From an uncultured Halomicronema sp. (GTDB lineage Bacteria > Cyanobacteriota > Cyanobacteriia > Phormidesmidales > Phormidesmidaceae): a stretch of DNA of 5,114 nt. Where the stretch lies: the NCBI GenBank assembly GCA_937897665.1, contig CALCPB010000731.1:1-5114 (forward strand). Direction: 5' to 3'. A program made the position numbers and the translations under genes. A model generated the notes under the pieces. The model did not search any database. It worked only from the letters and a program-made list of their open reading frames with translations, and was not told the origin of the DNA. Shown here one piece after another: positions 1 through 4,561 of the stretch (position 1 is its first letter; the number at the start of each line of letters is the position of its first letter).

Positions 1-367
1 TAGCATCGCGCAGCTGCTCTAACATGCGCGCCCAGCGGCCCCCAAATTTGACCTGAATCTGCATGTCAGAAACCGGGATGGAAATGTGAACGCGCTTGAG
101 CCCGCAGTAAATTGAGGCTTGAATGTCGGCGATATTAGCGCGGTTCCACCCGAGCAGTTGGGCATTGAGGCCCAAATCAACGATCGCTCGAATGGCTTGA
201 GCTTCTGATTGCCCCATGGCGGGAATGCCCACTTCGAGCTCTTGGACGCCAATGGCATCGAGAAATTTAGCGATCGCGATCTTTTCGTCTAAACCAAAGG
301 CCACACCGGCAGCCTGTTCGCCATCGCGTAGCGTTGTGTCGTTGATGTAGATTGCGGGAGTGGTCAC
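1..367 (-). CDS. nifV: Homocitrate synthase NifV, N-terminal part (3' end outside window)
   Basis: NifV condenses acetyl-CoA with 2-oxoglutarate to give homocitrate, the organic ligand of the nitrogenase iron-molybdenum cofactor; it is a cytosolic enzyme. The first 122 residues are present. They carry the family signature DTTLRDGEQAAGVAF at residues 10-24, with the Arg-Asp pair (R14, D15) and acidic residue E17 typical of the alpha-isopropylmalate/homocitrate synthase TIM barrel. The EVGIPAMG segment follows at 45-52 and HISIPVSD at 94-101. I chose the GTG start at 367 because a strong GGAGG lies 5 nt upstream and the protein begins right at the conserved barrel strand. It is the last gene seen in the leftward string. 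A 78-nt gap separates it from the 48-residue gene, which fits cotranscription. 2-Isopropylmalate synthase (LeuA) is the alternative, but the sequence details and nif context favour NifV. Confidence 0.93.
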   Translation of the reverse strand, partial: MTTPAIYINDTTLRDGEQAAGVAFGLDEKIAIAKFLDAIGVQELEVGIPAMGQSEAQAIRAIVDLGLNAQLLGWNRANIADIQASIYCGLKRVHISIPVSDMQIQVKFGGRWARMLEQLRDA

Positions 368-372
368 GGCAG

Positions 373-377
373 CCTCC
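373..377 (-). promoter_or_regulatory. Ribosome binding site of nifV (fixes a GTG start)
   Basis: Read on the minus strand, GGAGG stands 5 nt before the GTG at 367. No ATG lies at a comparable position near the conserved N-terminus, so this site decides the start codon. Confidence 0.7.
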
Positions 378-445
378 GAAAAAATGTGGGGTAGTCGAGA
401 TCAGGGAACGCAGAACAGGAGCACAGATAGCCTGAGAAGCACCGC

Positions 446-592
446 TTAGGAGCTGGGCTGCTGCTGCTTGAGGGATTCGTAGCGGGCTTTTTTGAGAGTT
501 TCGATATCGGCAGCCATCATGCGGTTGAGAAAGATTTGTTGAGCCCAGGCCAGGCCAAACACAAAGCTAATAATCAGGAGGGAAGACAACAT
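446..592 (-). CDS. 48-residue single-span membrane protein, unrecognised
   Basis: ATG at 592 to TAA at 446 encodes 48 residues. An AGGAG stands 9 nt before the ATG. Residues 2-17 (LSSLLIISFVFGLAWA) form one hydrophobic stretch long enough for a membrane span or signal peptide. The rest (QQIFLNRMMAADIETLKKARYESLKQQQPSS) is polar and probably helical, with a Lys/Gln-rich tail. The AWA-QQ junction could be a signal-peptidase site, but the absence of basic residues before the hydrophobic stretch makes an anchored small protein as likely. It lies between dps and nifV on the same strand, so it is probably cotranscribed with them. I do not recognise the family. In Anabaena a short gene (asr1406) sits between asr1405 and nifV1, and this may be its counterpart by position only. 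The case for a real gene rests on the ribosome binding site, the membrane-protein composition and the operon position. Confidence 0.6.
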   Translation of the reverse strand: MLSSLLIISFVFGLAWAQQIFLNRMMAADIETLKKARYESLKQQQPSS

Positions 593-627
593 GGGAGGCG
601 GCTCCTAAGTGAAGGAAGAGGAGGAAA

Positions 628-667
628 CCAGAAGCCAGCTAGTGGCAAGGTGTGTGCTAACTTCTGG
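628..667. repeat. Inverted repeat between dps and the 48-residue gene
   Basis: CCAGAAG (628-634) and CTTCTGG (661-667) are perfect 7-bp inverted arms. Within the loop, GCCA (634-637) and TGGC (643-646) could form a small second stem. In the direction of transcription the stem lies just after the dps stop and is followed by a pyrimidine stretch without a clear T run. It is therefore a poor intrinsic terminator; an mRNA processing or stability hairpin is also possible. Confidence 0.3.
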
Positions 668-687
668 TGCAAATCGTCACCGAGGCC

Positions 688-1227
688 CTACTGCACAAAG
701 GCCAGCGTGAGGCTGTCGGCAGTGAGGAAGTGGTCGAGGTGGAAGGCGCGCTCTTCTGTCTCGAGCAAAATTTGCTCGTAGAGATAGCGGGTAGCGCGAT
801 CGCCCACACTTTCTGCCTGGGAGGAGAGTCGCCGCAGCAGAGCGATCGCCGATTGTTCGGCGGCGAGATCGTTTTCGATCATTTGACGACAGTTGTAGAT
901 GCCGTCGGGCTCAGGCTCAAAGCAGCACAGATCGGCCAGTAGCGCAAAGCTGCCAGCGGGCACGCCGCCTAAGCCATTGAGGCGCTCGGCGACATCGTGG
1001 GCATGGCCTTGAACCGCCTCATAGCTCTCTTGCAAGAACTCGTGTACAGATAGAAATTCAGCGCCTTCCACCACAAAGTGATGCTTTTGGTACTGCAGAT
1101 ACAGCGCTTGAAAACTGGCGTATACCAGATTCAGTCCTTCGCAGACGGCAGCGGTGATCTCGGCTTCGAGGTTGATGGGGTTAGTCCCCACTTCACCAAA
1201 GGCGCGGACAAGAGTTTGAGTGGTCAT
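688..1227 (-). CDS. dps: Dps-family ferritin-like protein (cyanobacterial type)
   Basis: Dps proteins form 12-subunit cages that oxidise Fe(II), usually with peroxide, and store the iron inside. This 179-residue protein has normal family length and the Dps core: [16 protein letters not shown] (residues 49-64) and [14 protein letters not shown] (75-88). Aligned by eye to E. coli Dps, ligands H51, H63 and E82 are kept as H50, H62 and E81. D67 is replaced by Q66 and D78 by H77, so the metal site is histidine-rich. This recalls the His-type ferroxidase centres described for cyanobacterial Dps such as Thermosynechococcus DpsA and Nostoc NpDps4. Two adjacent cysteines (C101, C102) are also visible. 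The ATG at 1227 has GGAG 8 nt upstream. The gene lies between the Asr1405-like gene and nifV, pointing the same way; its 191-nt upstream gap shows no clear promoter. Inferred role: iron storage or peroxide removal during nitrogenase assembly. Confidence 0.9.
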   Translation of the reverse strand: MTTQTLVRAFGEVGTNPINLEAEITAAVCEGLNLVYASFQALYLQYQKHHFVVEGAEFLSVHEFLQESYEAVQGHAHDVAERLNGLGGVPAGSFALLADLCCFEPEPDGIYNCRQMIENDLAAEQSAIALLRRLSSQAESVGDRATRYLYEQILLETEERAFHLDHFLTADSLTLAFVQ

Positions 1228-1418
1228 ATCATTTGCTCCAGTAGGTCAGAAAAACAACGGTCAATCAGAACAACAAAAGGCGGTTGGCCTGCTAAGGGCG
1301 GTCATCAGTTAGCGACTTAATGTCAGTACCACAACGGTTTCGGCCCCGAGCTGGGTGGGTGGAGCGGGTGCGGCAATGCTGGTTCCACAAGGGTTTGGCA
1401 ACTCACTGATGACGCGCC

Positions 1419-1688
1419 CTAGTGATTGGTTTGGCAAGCTACCTGGGTTTCCCAGCAGCGCTCTAGCCAATCCACCCCGGTCTGGCGAGACGTGGTGAAC
1501 TGACGAATCGTGCTGCGGGCTAACACCAACGCGGTGGCATGACTTACCTCGACTCGCAATGTGCCGTCAGCGGGACAAGCACAAGGAATATTGAGTTCTT
1601 GCAAGCGGCGGTAAATCGACCAGCGATCGCACCGCTGTACCGCAACGACTTGACCCGGATTAGGGGTGAGGGCAGCACATTTATTCAT
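1419..1688 (-). CDS. Asr1405/Asl0597-family small nif-cluster protein
   Basis: This 89-residue soluble protein has no membrane segment. It matches what I recall of the Asr1405/Asl0597 family of cyanobacteria: a core [17 protein letters not shown] (residues 22-38), then a short strand-like part (LRVEV, 44-48) and a C-terminal [19 protein letters not shown] (61-79). Six cysteines are present (4, 20, 36, 38, 78, 85); the C-A-C pair at 36/38 could bind metal or a cluster, but that is a guess. The function is unknown. The ATG at 1688 overlaps the end of nifP by 8 nt, with GGAG 10 nt before the start, so translation is probably coupled to nifP. In Anabaena the same order (alr1404 nifP, asr1405, then nifV1) is found as I recall it, which supports a nif-linked role. 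Confidence 0.75.
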   Translation of the reverse strand: MNKCAALTPNPGQVVAVQRCDRWSIYRRLQELNIPCACPADGTLRVEVSHATALVLARSTIRQFTTSRQTGVDWLERCWETQVACQTNH

Positions 1689-2409
1689 GGGATGAAAACT
1701 CCAACTGTGAGAGAGGTGTACGAGAAAGCTGTTGCACTTCGGCCTCTAACGCTTCGATGCGGTCAAGTAGGGTGCGAAATGCGGTGGCCTGAGCGGCCGG
1801 GAGTTGGCCATGCTCCAACGGTGTGGCGGTGGTGTTGCAGCGGCAGACGTTGCGATTGGGAATGCCAACGGCGGTGCAGTTAGCGGGAACGTCAGTCAAC
1901 ACGACGGAACCGGCGCCGACTCGGGCCTGGTCACCAATGTGAATATTGCCGAGAATTTTGGCCCCGGTGCCGATGACGACGCGACTGCCCACGGTGGGGT
2001 GGCGCTTGCCGGTTTCTTTGCCGGTGCCCCCCAGGGTGACGCCTTGGTAAATCAAGGTGCCGTCGCCGACAATGGCCGTTTCGCCGATGACGACGCCCAT
2101 GCCGTGATCAATAAAGAGGCCGCGACCCAGTTGCGCACCGGGGTGAATCTCAATACCGGTGACGCAGCGAGACAGGTGTGAAATCAAGCGCGGCCAAAAG
2201 CTGACCTGGCGGTTGTGCAGCCAGTGGGCCAAGCGATGTGCCGCGATCGCGTGCAAACCGGGATAACAGCACAGGACTTCGAGCCAGTTGCGGGCGGCTG
2301 GGTCATGCTTAAAGATGACGGCGACGTCATCAGCGAGGGGTAACTGCTGCAGCCACTCGGGGCGGCGCAACCAGCGTTGAATTGAGAAACTGGGCAGAGA
2401 CAGCGACAT
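1681..2409 (-). CDS. nifP: Serine O-acetyltransferase NifP (CysE-type)
   Basis: It transfers acetyl from acetyl-CoA to L-serine, giving O-acetylserine for cysteine synthesis. The nif-linked copy (NifP/CysE2) is thought to raise cysteine supply for iron-sulfur cluster assembly. The 242-residue product has the helical N-terminal part ([20 protein letters not shown], 36-55). A left-handed beta-helix of hexapeptide repeats follows (about 88-186), including [33 protein letters not shown] and IGAGAKILGN-like repeats. The Asp-His pair at 101-102 and the Arg-His pair at 136-137 correspond to catalytic or substrate residues of CysE. The C-terminus ends in a coiled-coil-like helix ([15 protein letters not shown], 214-228). 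I chose the ATG at 2409. A longer frame opens at a TTG at 2478, but a likely -10 box lies at 2435-2443, inside that extension, and the extension lacks family sequence. No clear Shine-Dalgarno precedes 2409. It heads the leftward gene string. Confidence 0.92.
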   Translation of the reverse strand: MSLSLPSFSIQRWLRRPEWLQQLPLADDVAVIFKHDPAARNWLEVLCCYPGLHAIAAHRLAHWLHNRQVSFWPRLISHLSRCVTGIEIHPGAQLGRGLFIDHGMGVVIGETAIVGDGTLIYQGVTLGGTGKETGKRHPTVGSRVVIGTGAKILGNIHIGDQARVGAGSVVLTDVPANCTAVGIPNRNVCRCNTTATPLEHGQLPAAQATAFRTLLDRIEALEAEVQQLSRTPLSQLEFSSHE

Positions 2410-2434
2410 GGCTTTGGGGGGCTGTGTTTCTCTG

Positions 2435-2443
2435 CTTATAGCA
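2435..2443 (-). promoter_or_regulatory. Extended -10 box of the nifP promoter
   Basis: On the minus strand TGCTATAAG reads as an extended -10 (TGN-TATAAT type). No -35 hexamer occurs 16-18 nt upstream (CGCGGC there), as expected for an activator-dependent promoter. The start of transcription would fall near 2428, giving a leader of about 19 nt before the nifP ATG. The matching box at 3978-3986 before nifB strengthens the call. Confidence 0.5.
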
Positions 2444-2460
2444 AGGGCGATTTTGGGGCC

Positions 2461-2468
2461 GCGATCGC
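2461..2468. repeat. HIP1 palindrome (one of seven in the window)
   Basis: GCGATCGC, the highly iterated palindrome of cyanobacteria, occurs at 270-277, 796-803, 842-849, 1623-1630, 2243-2250, 2461-2468 and 3946-3953. This frequency is far above chance and supports a cyanobacterial origin. The last two copies lie between the proximal activator element and the -10 box of nifP and nifB respectively. Confidence 0.9.
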
Positions 2469-2482
2469 TCCGGCCCAATCCA

Positions 2483-2716
2483 GATTTACTAGAACAATTA
2501 AGGCTGCACTCAATCGCTGAAATGCTTGCGATTAGGCGCTGTTGGAATTTCCTTGAGGAGGGGGGGACTGGTATTTCCGCCCCTGGGCTCGGGTATTTCT
2601 AAGGGACGGTGCAAGTATTCTGCACTCAAGTAAAAACCCTTACATATAAGTAGATAGAGCTAATTTGAGCCGATAACTTAAAATCACGCTCGGCTGTACT
2701 CAAAGACTGATTTTGC
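2483..2716 (-). promoter_or_regulatory. Upstream regulatory module of nifP (putative CnfR-type activator region)
   Basis: Read toward nifP, the order is: GCAAAAT (2716-2710), TTTGAGTACA (2704-2695), CTCAAATTAGCTCTATC (2669-2653), TTGAGTGCAGAA (2629-2618), AATACCAGTCCCCC (2575-2562), and a proximal composite element AGC-N2-TTGAGTGCA-N4-TAAT-N8-TAAATC (2518-2483). The -10 box follows after 42 nt. The same motifs recur in the same order before nifB. Known: in Leptolyngbya boryana the activator CnfR acts through a conserved multi-part element upstream of nifB and nifP, roughly 76 bp from the transcription start as I recall. Here the proximal TGAGTGCA lies about 80 bp from the predicted start. Assignment to CnfR is inference, because I cannot recall its exact binding sequence. 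Confidence 0.6.
2630..2643. promoter_or_regulatory. NtcA-type box upstream of nifP
   Basis: GTAAAAACCCTTAC fits the NtcA consensus GTA-N8-TAC exactly. It directly abuts the middle TTGAGTGCAGAA motif of the nifP module. It lies about 200 bp from the predicted nifP start, too far for a classic position near -41, and no TAN3T box sits 20-24 nt away on either side (the nearest, TAATTT, is at 17 nt). The equivalent place in the nifB module has no such box. Chance occurrence is possible. Confidence 0.35.
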
Positions 2717-2987
2717 GCAGTTCAGATTTTGTCGCAATAAGTAAAACGGTAGCAGACGCTGCAAAATCACCTCGATTTAATTCAGCATTCCTTAACACCG
2801 TCGTGATCGGCGTTGGGGAACTGCGATCGTCCCCATCCCGATTACCAAGTTGAAATTAATCGGTTGTGCTGTTTTAGAGACCGCCTCCTGGCTCTCACAG
2901 TTGCTGATAACAGCTGCTCAGGTCAGGACTCCCGATGCCATCTCGGGGAGCTCATACCAGTTCGACAAATTACAGCTACACATACAA

Positions 2988-3013
2988 GTCGGCTGAGCGA
3001 AGTCGAAGCCGAC
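2988..3013. repeat. Short palindromic interspersed repeat
   Basis: GTCGGCT (2988-2994) and AGCCGAC (3007-3013) are perfect 7-bp arms around the 12-nt loop GAGCGAAGTCGA. The core GGCTGAGCGAAGTCGAAGCC is a common intergenic repeat type in filamentous cyanobacteria as far as I recall, and it is often mistranslated as FDFAQP in spurious proteins. Confidence 0.65.
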
Positions 3014-3028
3014 GTTCCTTGAGCGGAG

Positions 3029-3245
3029 CCGTTGGCGTCGACTTCCCGTAGGGAATAAGGAAGATCTGTAGTCCAGTTTCAGAGAATTGGTAGAACGAGC
3101 GCGGGGGCGAGCTGCGTAGTCTCGTTTCAGAGAACCGTTGGCGTGAATCCCGCAGAAGACATTACCTGTAGGAAATGCTCGATCGAGTTGCCGCCGACCG
3201 GTCAGGAAGGGTGTTCCTTTGAACTCAGCAATCGAGTTGTGGCAT
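3029..3245. repeat. Mosaic of small interspersed and direct repeats
   Basis: CCGTTGGCGT occurs at 3029-3038 and 3135-3144. A TTCCC-GTA-GGGAA hairpin lies at 3043-3055. An imperfect 22-bp direct repeat, GTAGTCNNGTTTCAGAGAAYYG, lies at 3068-3089 and 3116-3137, offset by 48 bp. TCGAGTTG occurs twice near 3183 and 3233. The CGTTGGCG and CCCGTAGGGA words are typical building blocks of cyanobacterial small repeat elements. No transposase or intact terminal repeats are visible, so this is repeat debris rather than a complete mobile element. Confidence 0.55.
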
Positions 3246-3317
3246 CCCCGCCCCACCGTCAGCCAAACCACTAATCGGTAAGGGAGCGTTGCCAAACAGT
3301 GATGCCCTCTAAATAAC

Positions 3318-3338
3318 TGAGTGCATTAAGTGAGTGCA
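3318..3338 (+). promoter_or_regulatory. Tandem TGAGTGCA pair, possible extra activator site
   Basis: TGAGTGCA occurs at 3318-3325 and again at 3331-3338, a 13-bp period in the same orientation. The octamer is that of the nifP and nifB regulatory modules and points toward nifB, but it lies about 390 bp upstream of the module. Neither copy is followed by TAAT and TAAATC, so both would be incomplete sites. Confidence 0.4.
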
Positions 3339-3426
3339 TATAGATGAGTTTGCTTCTAGTAGAGAGCAGCTGATCCGCTGGAATATCGTTGCTCAACGAC
3401 GTCAAATGCCTCAATTAAACAACGCT

Positions 3427-3547
3427 ACTCGCCCCTCTCGTCTTTTCCCGCTCTCCCCCGCTCCCCCTTCGCATTTTCTTCCTTGCCTCCCATTCTTTAT
3501 CTCGCTACCCTCTACTCCCCACTCCCTACCCTCTTTTCTCTTCTCCC
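3427..3547. repeat. Polypyrimidine low-complexity tract
   Basis: About 88% of roughly 120 bases are C or T on the plus strand, with degenerate heptads of the type ACTCCCC/ACTCCCT near 3513-3528. It resembles the short tandem heptanucleotide repeats known from filamentous cyanobacteria, though it is not an exact match to a described class. The open frame across it is a by-product of composition. Confidence 0.7.
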
Positions 3548-3613
3548 AACGTCTTCAAGAGCAGCTGTGAAATGGTTGAAATCAACGCCGTTTACATTGC
3601 TTAATCGCAAAAC

Positions 3614-3627
3614 GTAAAATTCACTAC
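3614..3627. promoter_or_regulatory. NtcA-type box upstream of the nifB module
   Basis: GTAAAATTCACTAC fits GTA-N8-TAC exactly and lies in an AT-rich stretch, followed by TTATATATAG. It is about 370 bp upstream of the predicted nifB start. No TAN3T box lies 20-24 nt downstream, so a dedicated NtcA promoter here is not well supported. Confidence 0.35.
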
Positions 3628-3710
3628 TTATATATAGAGGCGATCAGAAAGTTCGATACATCGGCAATTTTGTCTCTTCAGAGAAAGTCTTGATTTTGGT
3701 ATCAGGTTTA

Positions 3711-3940
3711 GCAAAATTGGGCTTTTGAGTACTCAATAAAATGTACTTTTTAATCCCCTCAAATCACATCAATCCCTTGCCCGAGTAGCGATTGCGCTGA
3801 GTGCAGAAACACCGGGCCAGGCGACAAAAATGGTAGTGCAGCCCGTGATTAATACCAGCCCCCCGATCTTGAAAAAAGATTTGATCCCCTCAGGGCCAGG
3901 GTTGTAGCACTTGAGTGCACGGCTAATGATCCAATAAATC
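3711..3940 (+). promoter_or_regulatory. Upstream regulatory module of nifB (putative CnfR-type activator region)
   Basis: In order: GCAAAAT (3711-3717), TTTGAGTACT within the perfect palindrome TTGAGTACTCAA (3725-3736), CTCAAATCACATCAATC (3758-3774), CTGAGTGCAGAA (3797-3808), AATACCAGCCCCCC (3851-3864), and the proximal element AGC-N2-TTGAGTGCA-N4-TAAT-N7-TAAATC (3906-3940). A -10 box follows after 40 nt. Order and spacing mirror the nifP module: TGAGT-to-TGAGT distances are 72 and 114 nt here against 74 and 116 there, and TGAGTGCAGAA to AATACCAG is 53 nt in both. The proximal TGAGTGCA lies about 77 bp from the predicted start. This agrees with what I recall of the CnfR element of L. boryana nifB. 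Confidence 0.6.
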
Positions 3941-3977
3941 CTATCGCGATCGCTACTCAGCCTCGCTGATTAGCCAT

Positions 3978-3986
3978 TGATATAAC
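3978..3986 (+). promoter_or_regulatory. Extended -10 box of the nifB promoter
   Basis: TGATATAAC reads as an extended -10 box. The -35 position about 17 nt upstream reads CAGCCT, unlike TTGACA, so an activator would be needed. Transcription would start near 3993, leaving a leader of about 570 nt before the nifB ATG. A weaker pair (TTGATC near 4294, TCTATT 17 nt later) is an alternative start nearer the gene. Confidence 0.45.
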
Positions 3987-4323
3987 TCTTTCAACGCCGA
4001 ACGAAGAGTCTTAACCCAACGAGCGACGCGGCGAAGTCAACAAAAACCTGGACAACTTCAGCTCAGTTAGAGCGTGCTTAAAAGCCCGAAGCCCAGTTTT
4101 TCTGATTTCAACGATTAGCCCGTTCCTGCCAAGCGATGCGATTTCAGGCGTATTCACCCTTTGCGGCTGTCCTCAAGCCCTCTTGTAGAGCAAACGAGCG
4201 CAGCCCCCACCTATACACCTAGGAAATTGCTGTTTAGCACCGAGACTCTGACCCTCGGCCACCATCACACTCTCCTGAAAGCCAGGACGTTGCTTTGATC
4301 GCTATCACATAACTGGTTCTATT

Positions 4324-4367
4324 CCTGCTCTGGCAGGGGCTTAGAACACCCCCCTGTGTTTACAGGG
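4324..4367 (+). other. Two adjacent hairpins in the nifB leader
   Basis: CCTGC-TCTG-GCAGG (4324-4337) and CCCTGT-GTTT-ACAGGG (4352-4367) each form a perfect stem with a four-base loop. AGGGG just after the first could instead pair with the C run before the second, so alternative folds are possible. No T run follows immediately, so these are not an obvious terminator. Confidence 0.35.
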
Positions 4368-4448
4368 TTGATGCCATCGACGCAACGTCCTCTTTTTCTT
4401 ACCGGTTTTGCTTGAGAGGTGACCCCACCGCATCCAGTTTCTCACTCT

Positions 4449-4474
4449 GTTGATTGCTTTTCCGTTGATTGCTT
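4449..4474 (+). repeat. Tandem GTTGATTGCTT repeat upstream of nifB
   Basis: GTTGATTGCTT occurs at 4449-4459 and 4464-4474, a 15-bp period. It lies about 90-110 nt before the nifB ATG. No function is evident. Confidence 0.45.
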
Positions 4475-4561
4475 CCGCTACTGACTGCTCTCCTGCCGCT
4501 GCTGAATCCTTCGACGCCCGGTTTAGCCCTGCTGAGTTCTGCCCTTTACACCGCCAAACCC

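Larger units (their letters stand above)
2717..3710. other. Gene-free central spacer between the two nif regulatory modules
   Basis: No reading frame here looks like a protein. Positions 2717-2987 are fairly AT-rich, with a GATTTTGC/GCAAAATC inverted pair (2709-2716, 2761-2768) that reaches into the nifP module; nothing else is recognisable there. Positions 2988-3245 hold a repeat mosaic, 3318-3338 a tandem activator-like motif and 3427-3547 a pyrimidine tract. Positions 3590-3710 are AT-rich and contain an NtcA-like box. Confidence 0.6.
3993..4561 (+). other. Long putative nifB 5' leader
   Basis: No convincing gene lies in this stretch. Two short ATG frames, 28 residues from 4136 and 14 residues from 4371, lack proper ribosome binding sites. 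If the promoter at 3978 is correct, the whole stretch is untranslated leader. It contains adjacent hairpins at 4324-4367 and a tandem repeat at 4449-4474. The sequence just before the nifB ATG has no Shine-Dalgarno. Confidence 0.4.

Noticed and set aside
1309..1437. 42-residue minus-strand frame (TTG start, PNPCGTSIAAPAPPTQLGAETVVVLTLSR end) after the Asr1405-like gene
   Set aside because: Only a TTG start with a poor ribosome binding site, and it overlaps the preceding gene. The Ala/Pro-rich sequence is not recognisable. It could be worth a conservation check but is not supported here.
1804..2181. 125-residue plus-strand frame opposite nifP
   Set aside because: Antisense shadow of the hexapeptide-repeat coding sequence; the Gly/Ala/Val/Asp periodicity comes from the repeats.
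2410..2478. 23-residue N-terminal extension of NifP from a TTG at 2478
   Set aside because: No Shine-Dalgarno, no family similarity, and the likely nifP -10 box lies within it.
3001..3245. CRISPR-like or complete insertion-sequence content
   Set aside because: Repeats are imperfect, few and not evenly spaced with unique spacers; no transposase frame or paired terminal repeats are present.
2918..3295. 125-residue minus-strand reading frame in the central gap
   Set aside because: It runs through the interspersed repeats (the FDFAQP part is the translated palindrome), has no ribosome binding site or recognisable domain, and has the uneven composition of a chance frame.
3334..3570. 78-residue plus-strand frame
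   Set aside because: More than half of it is the polypyrimidine tract, giving Ser/Pro/Leu/Phe runs; there is no ribosome binding site or family resemblance.
4367..4396. Possible terminator (GTTG/CAAC followed by a T run near 4391)
   Set aside because: The 4-bp stem with a 12-nt loop is too weak, and the T run is short and interrupted.
4469..4561. In-frame open stretch upstream of the nifB ATG, rich in Leu/Pro
   Set aside because: Only TTG/CTG starts, no ribosome binding site, and known NifBs start close to the ATG at 4562.
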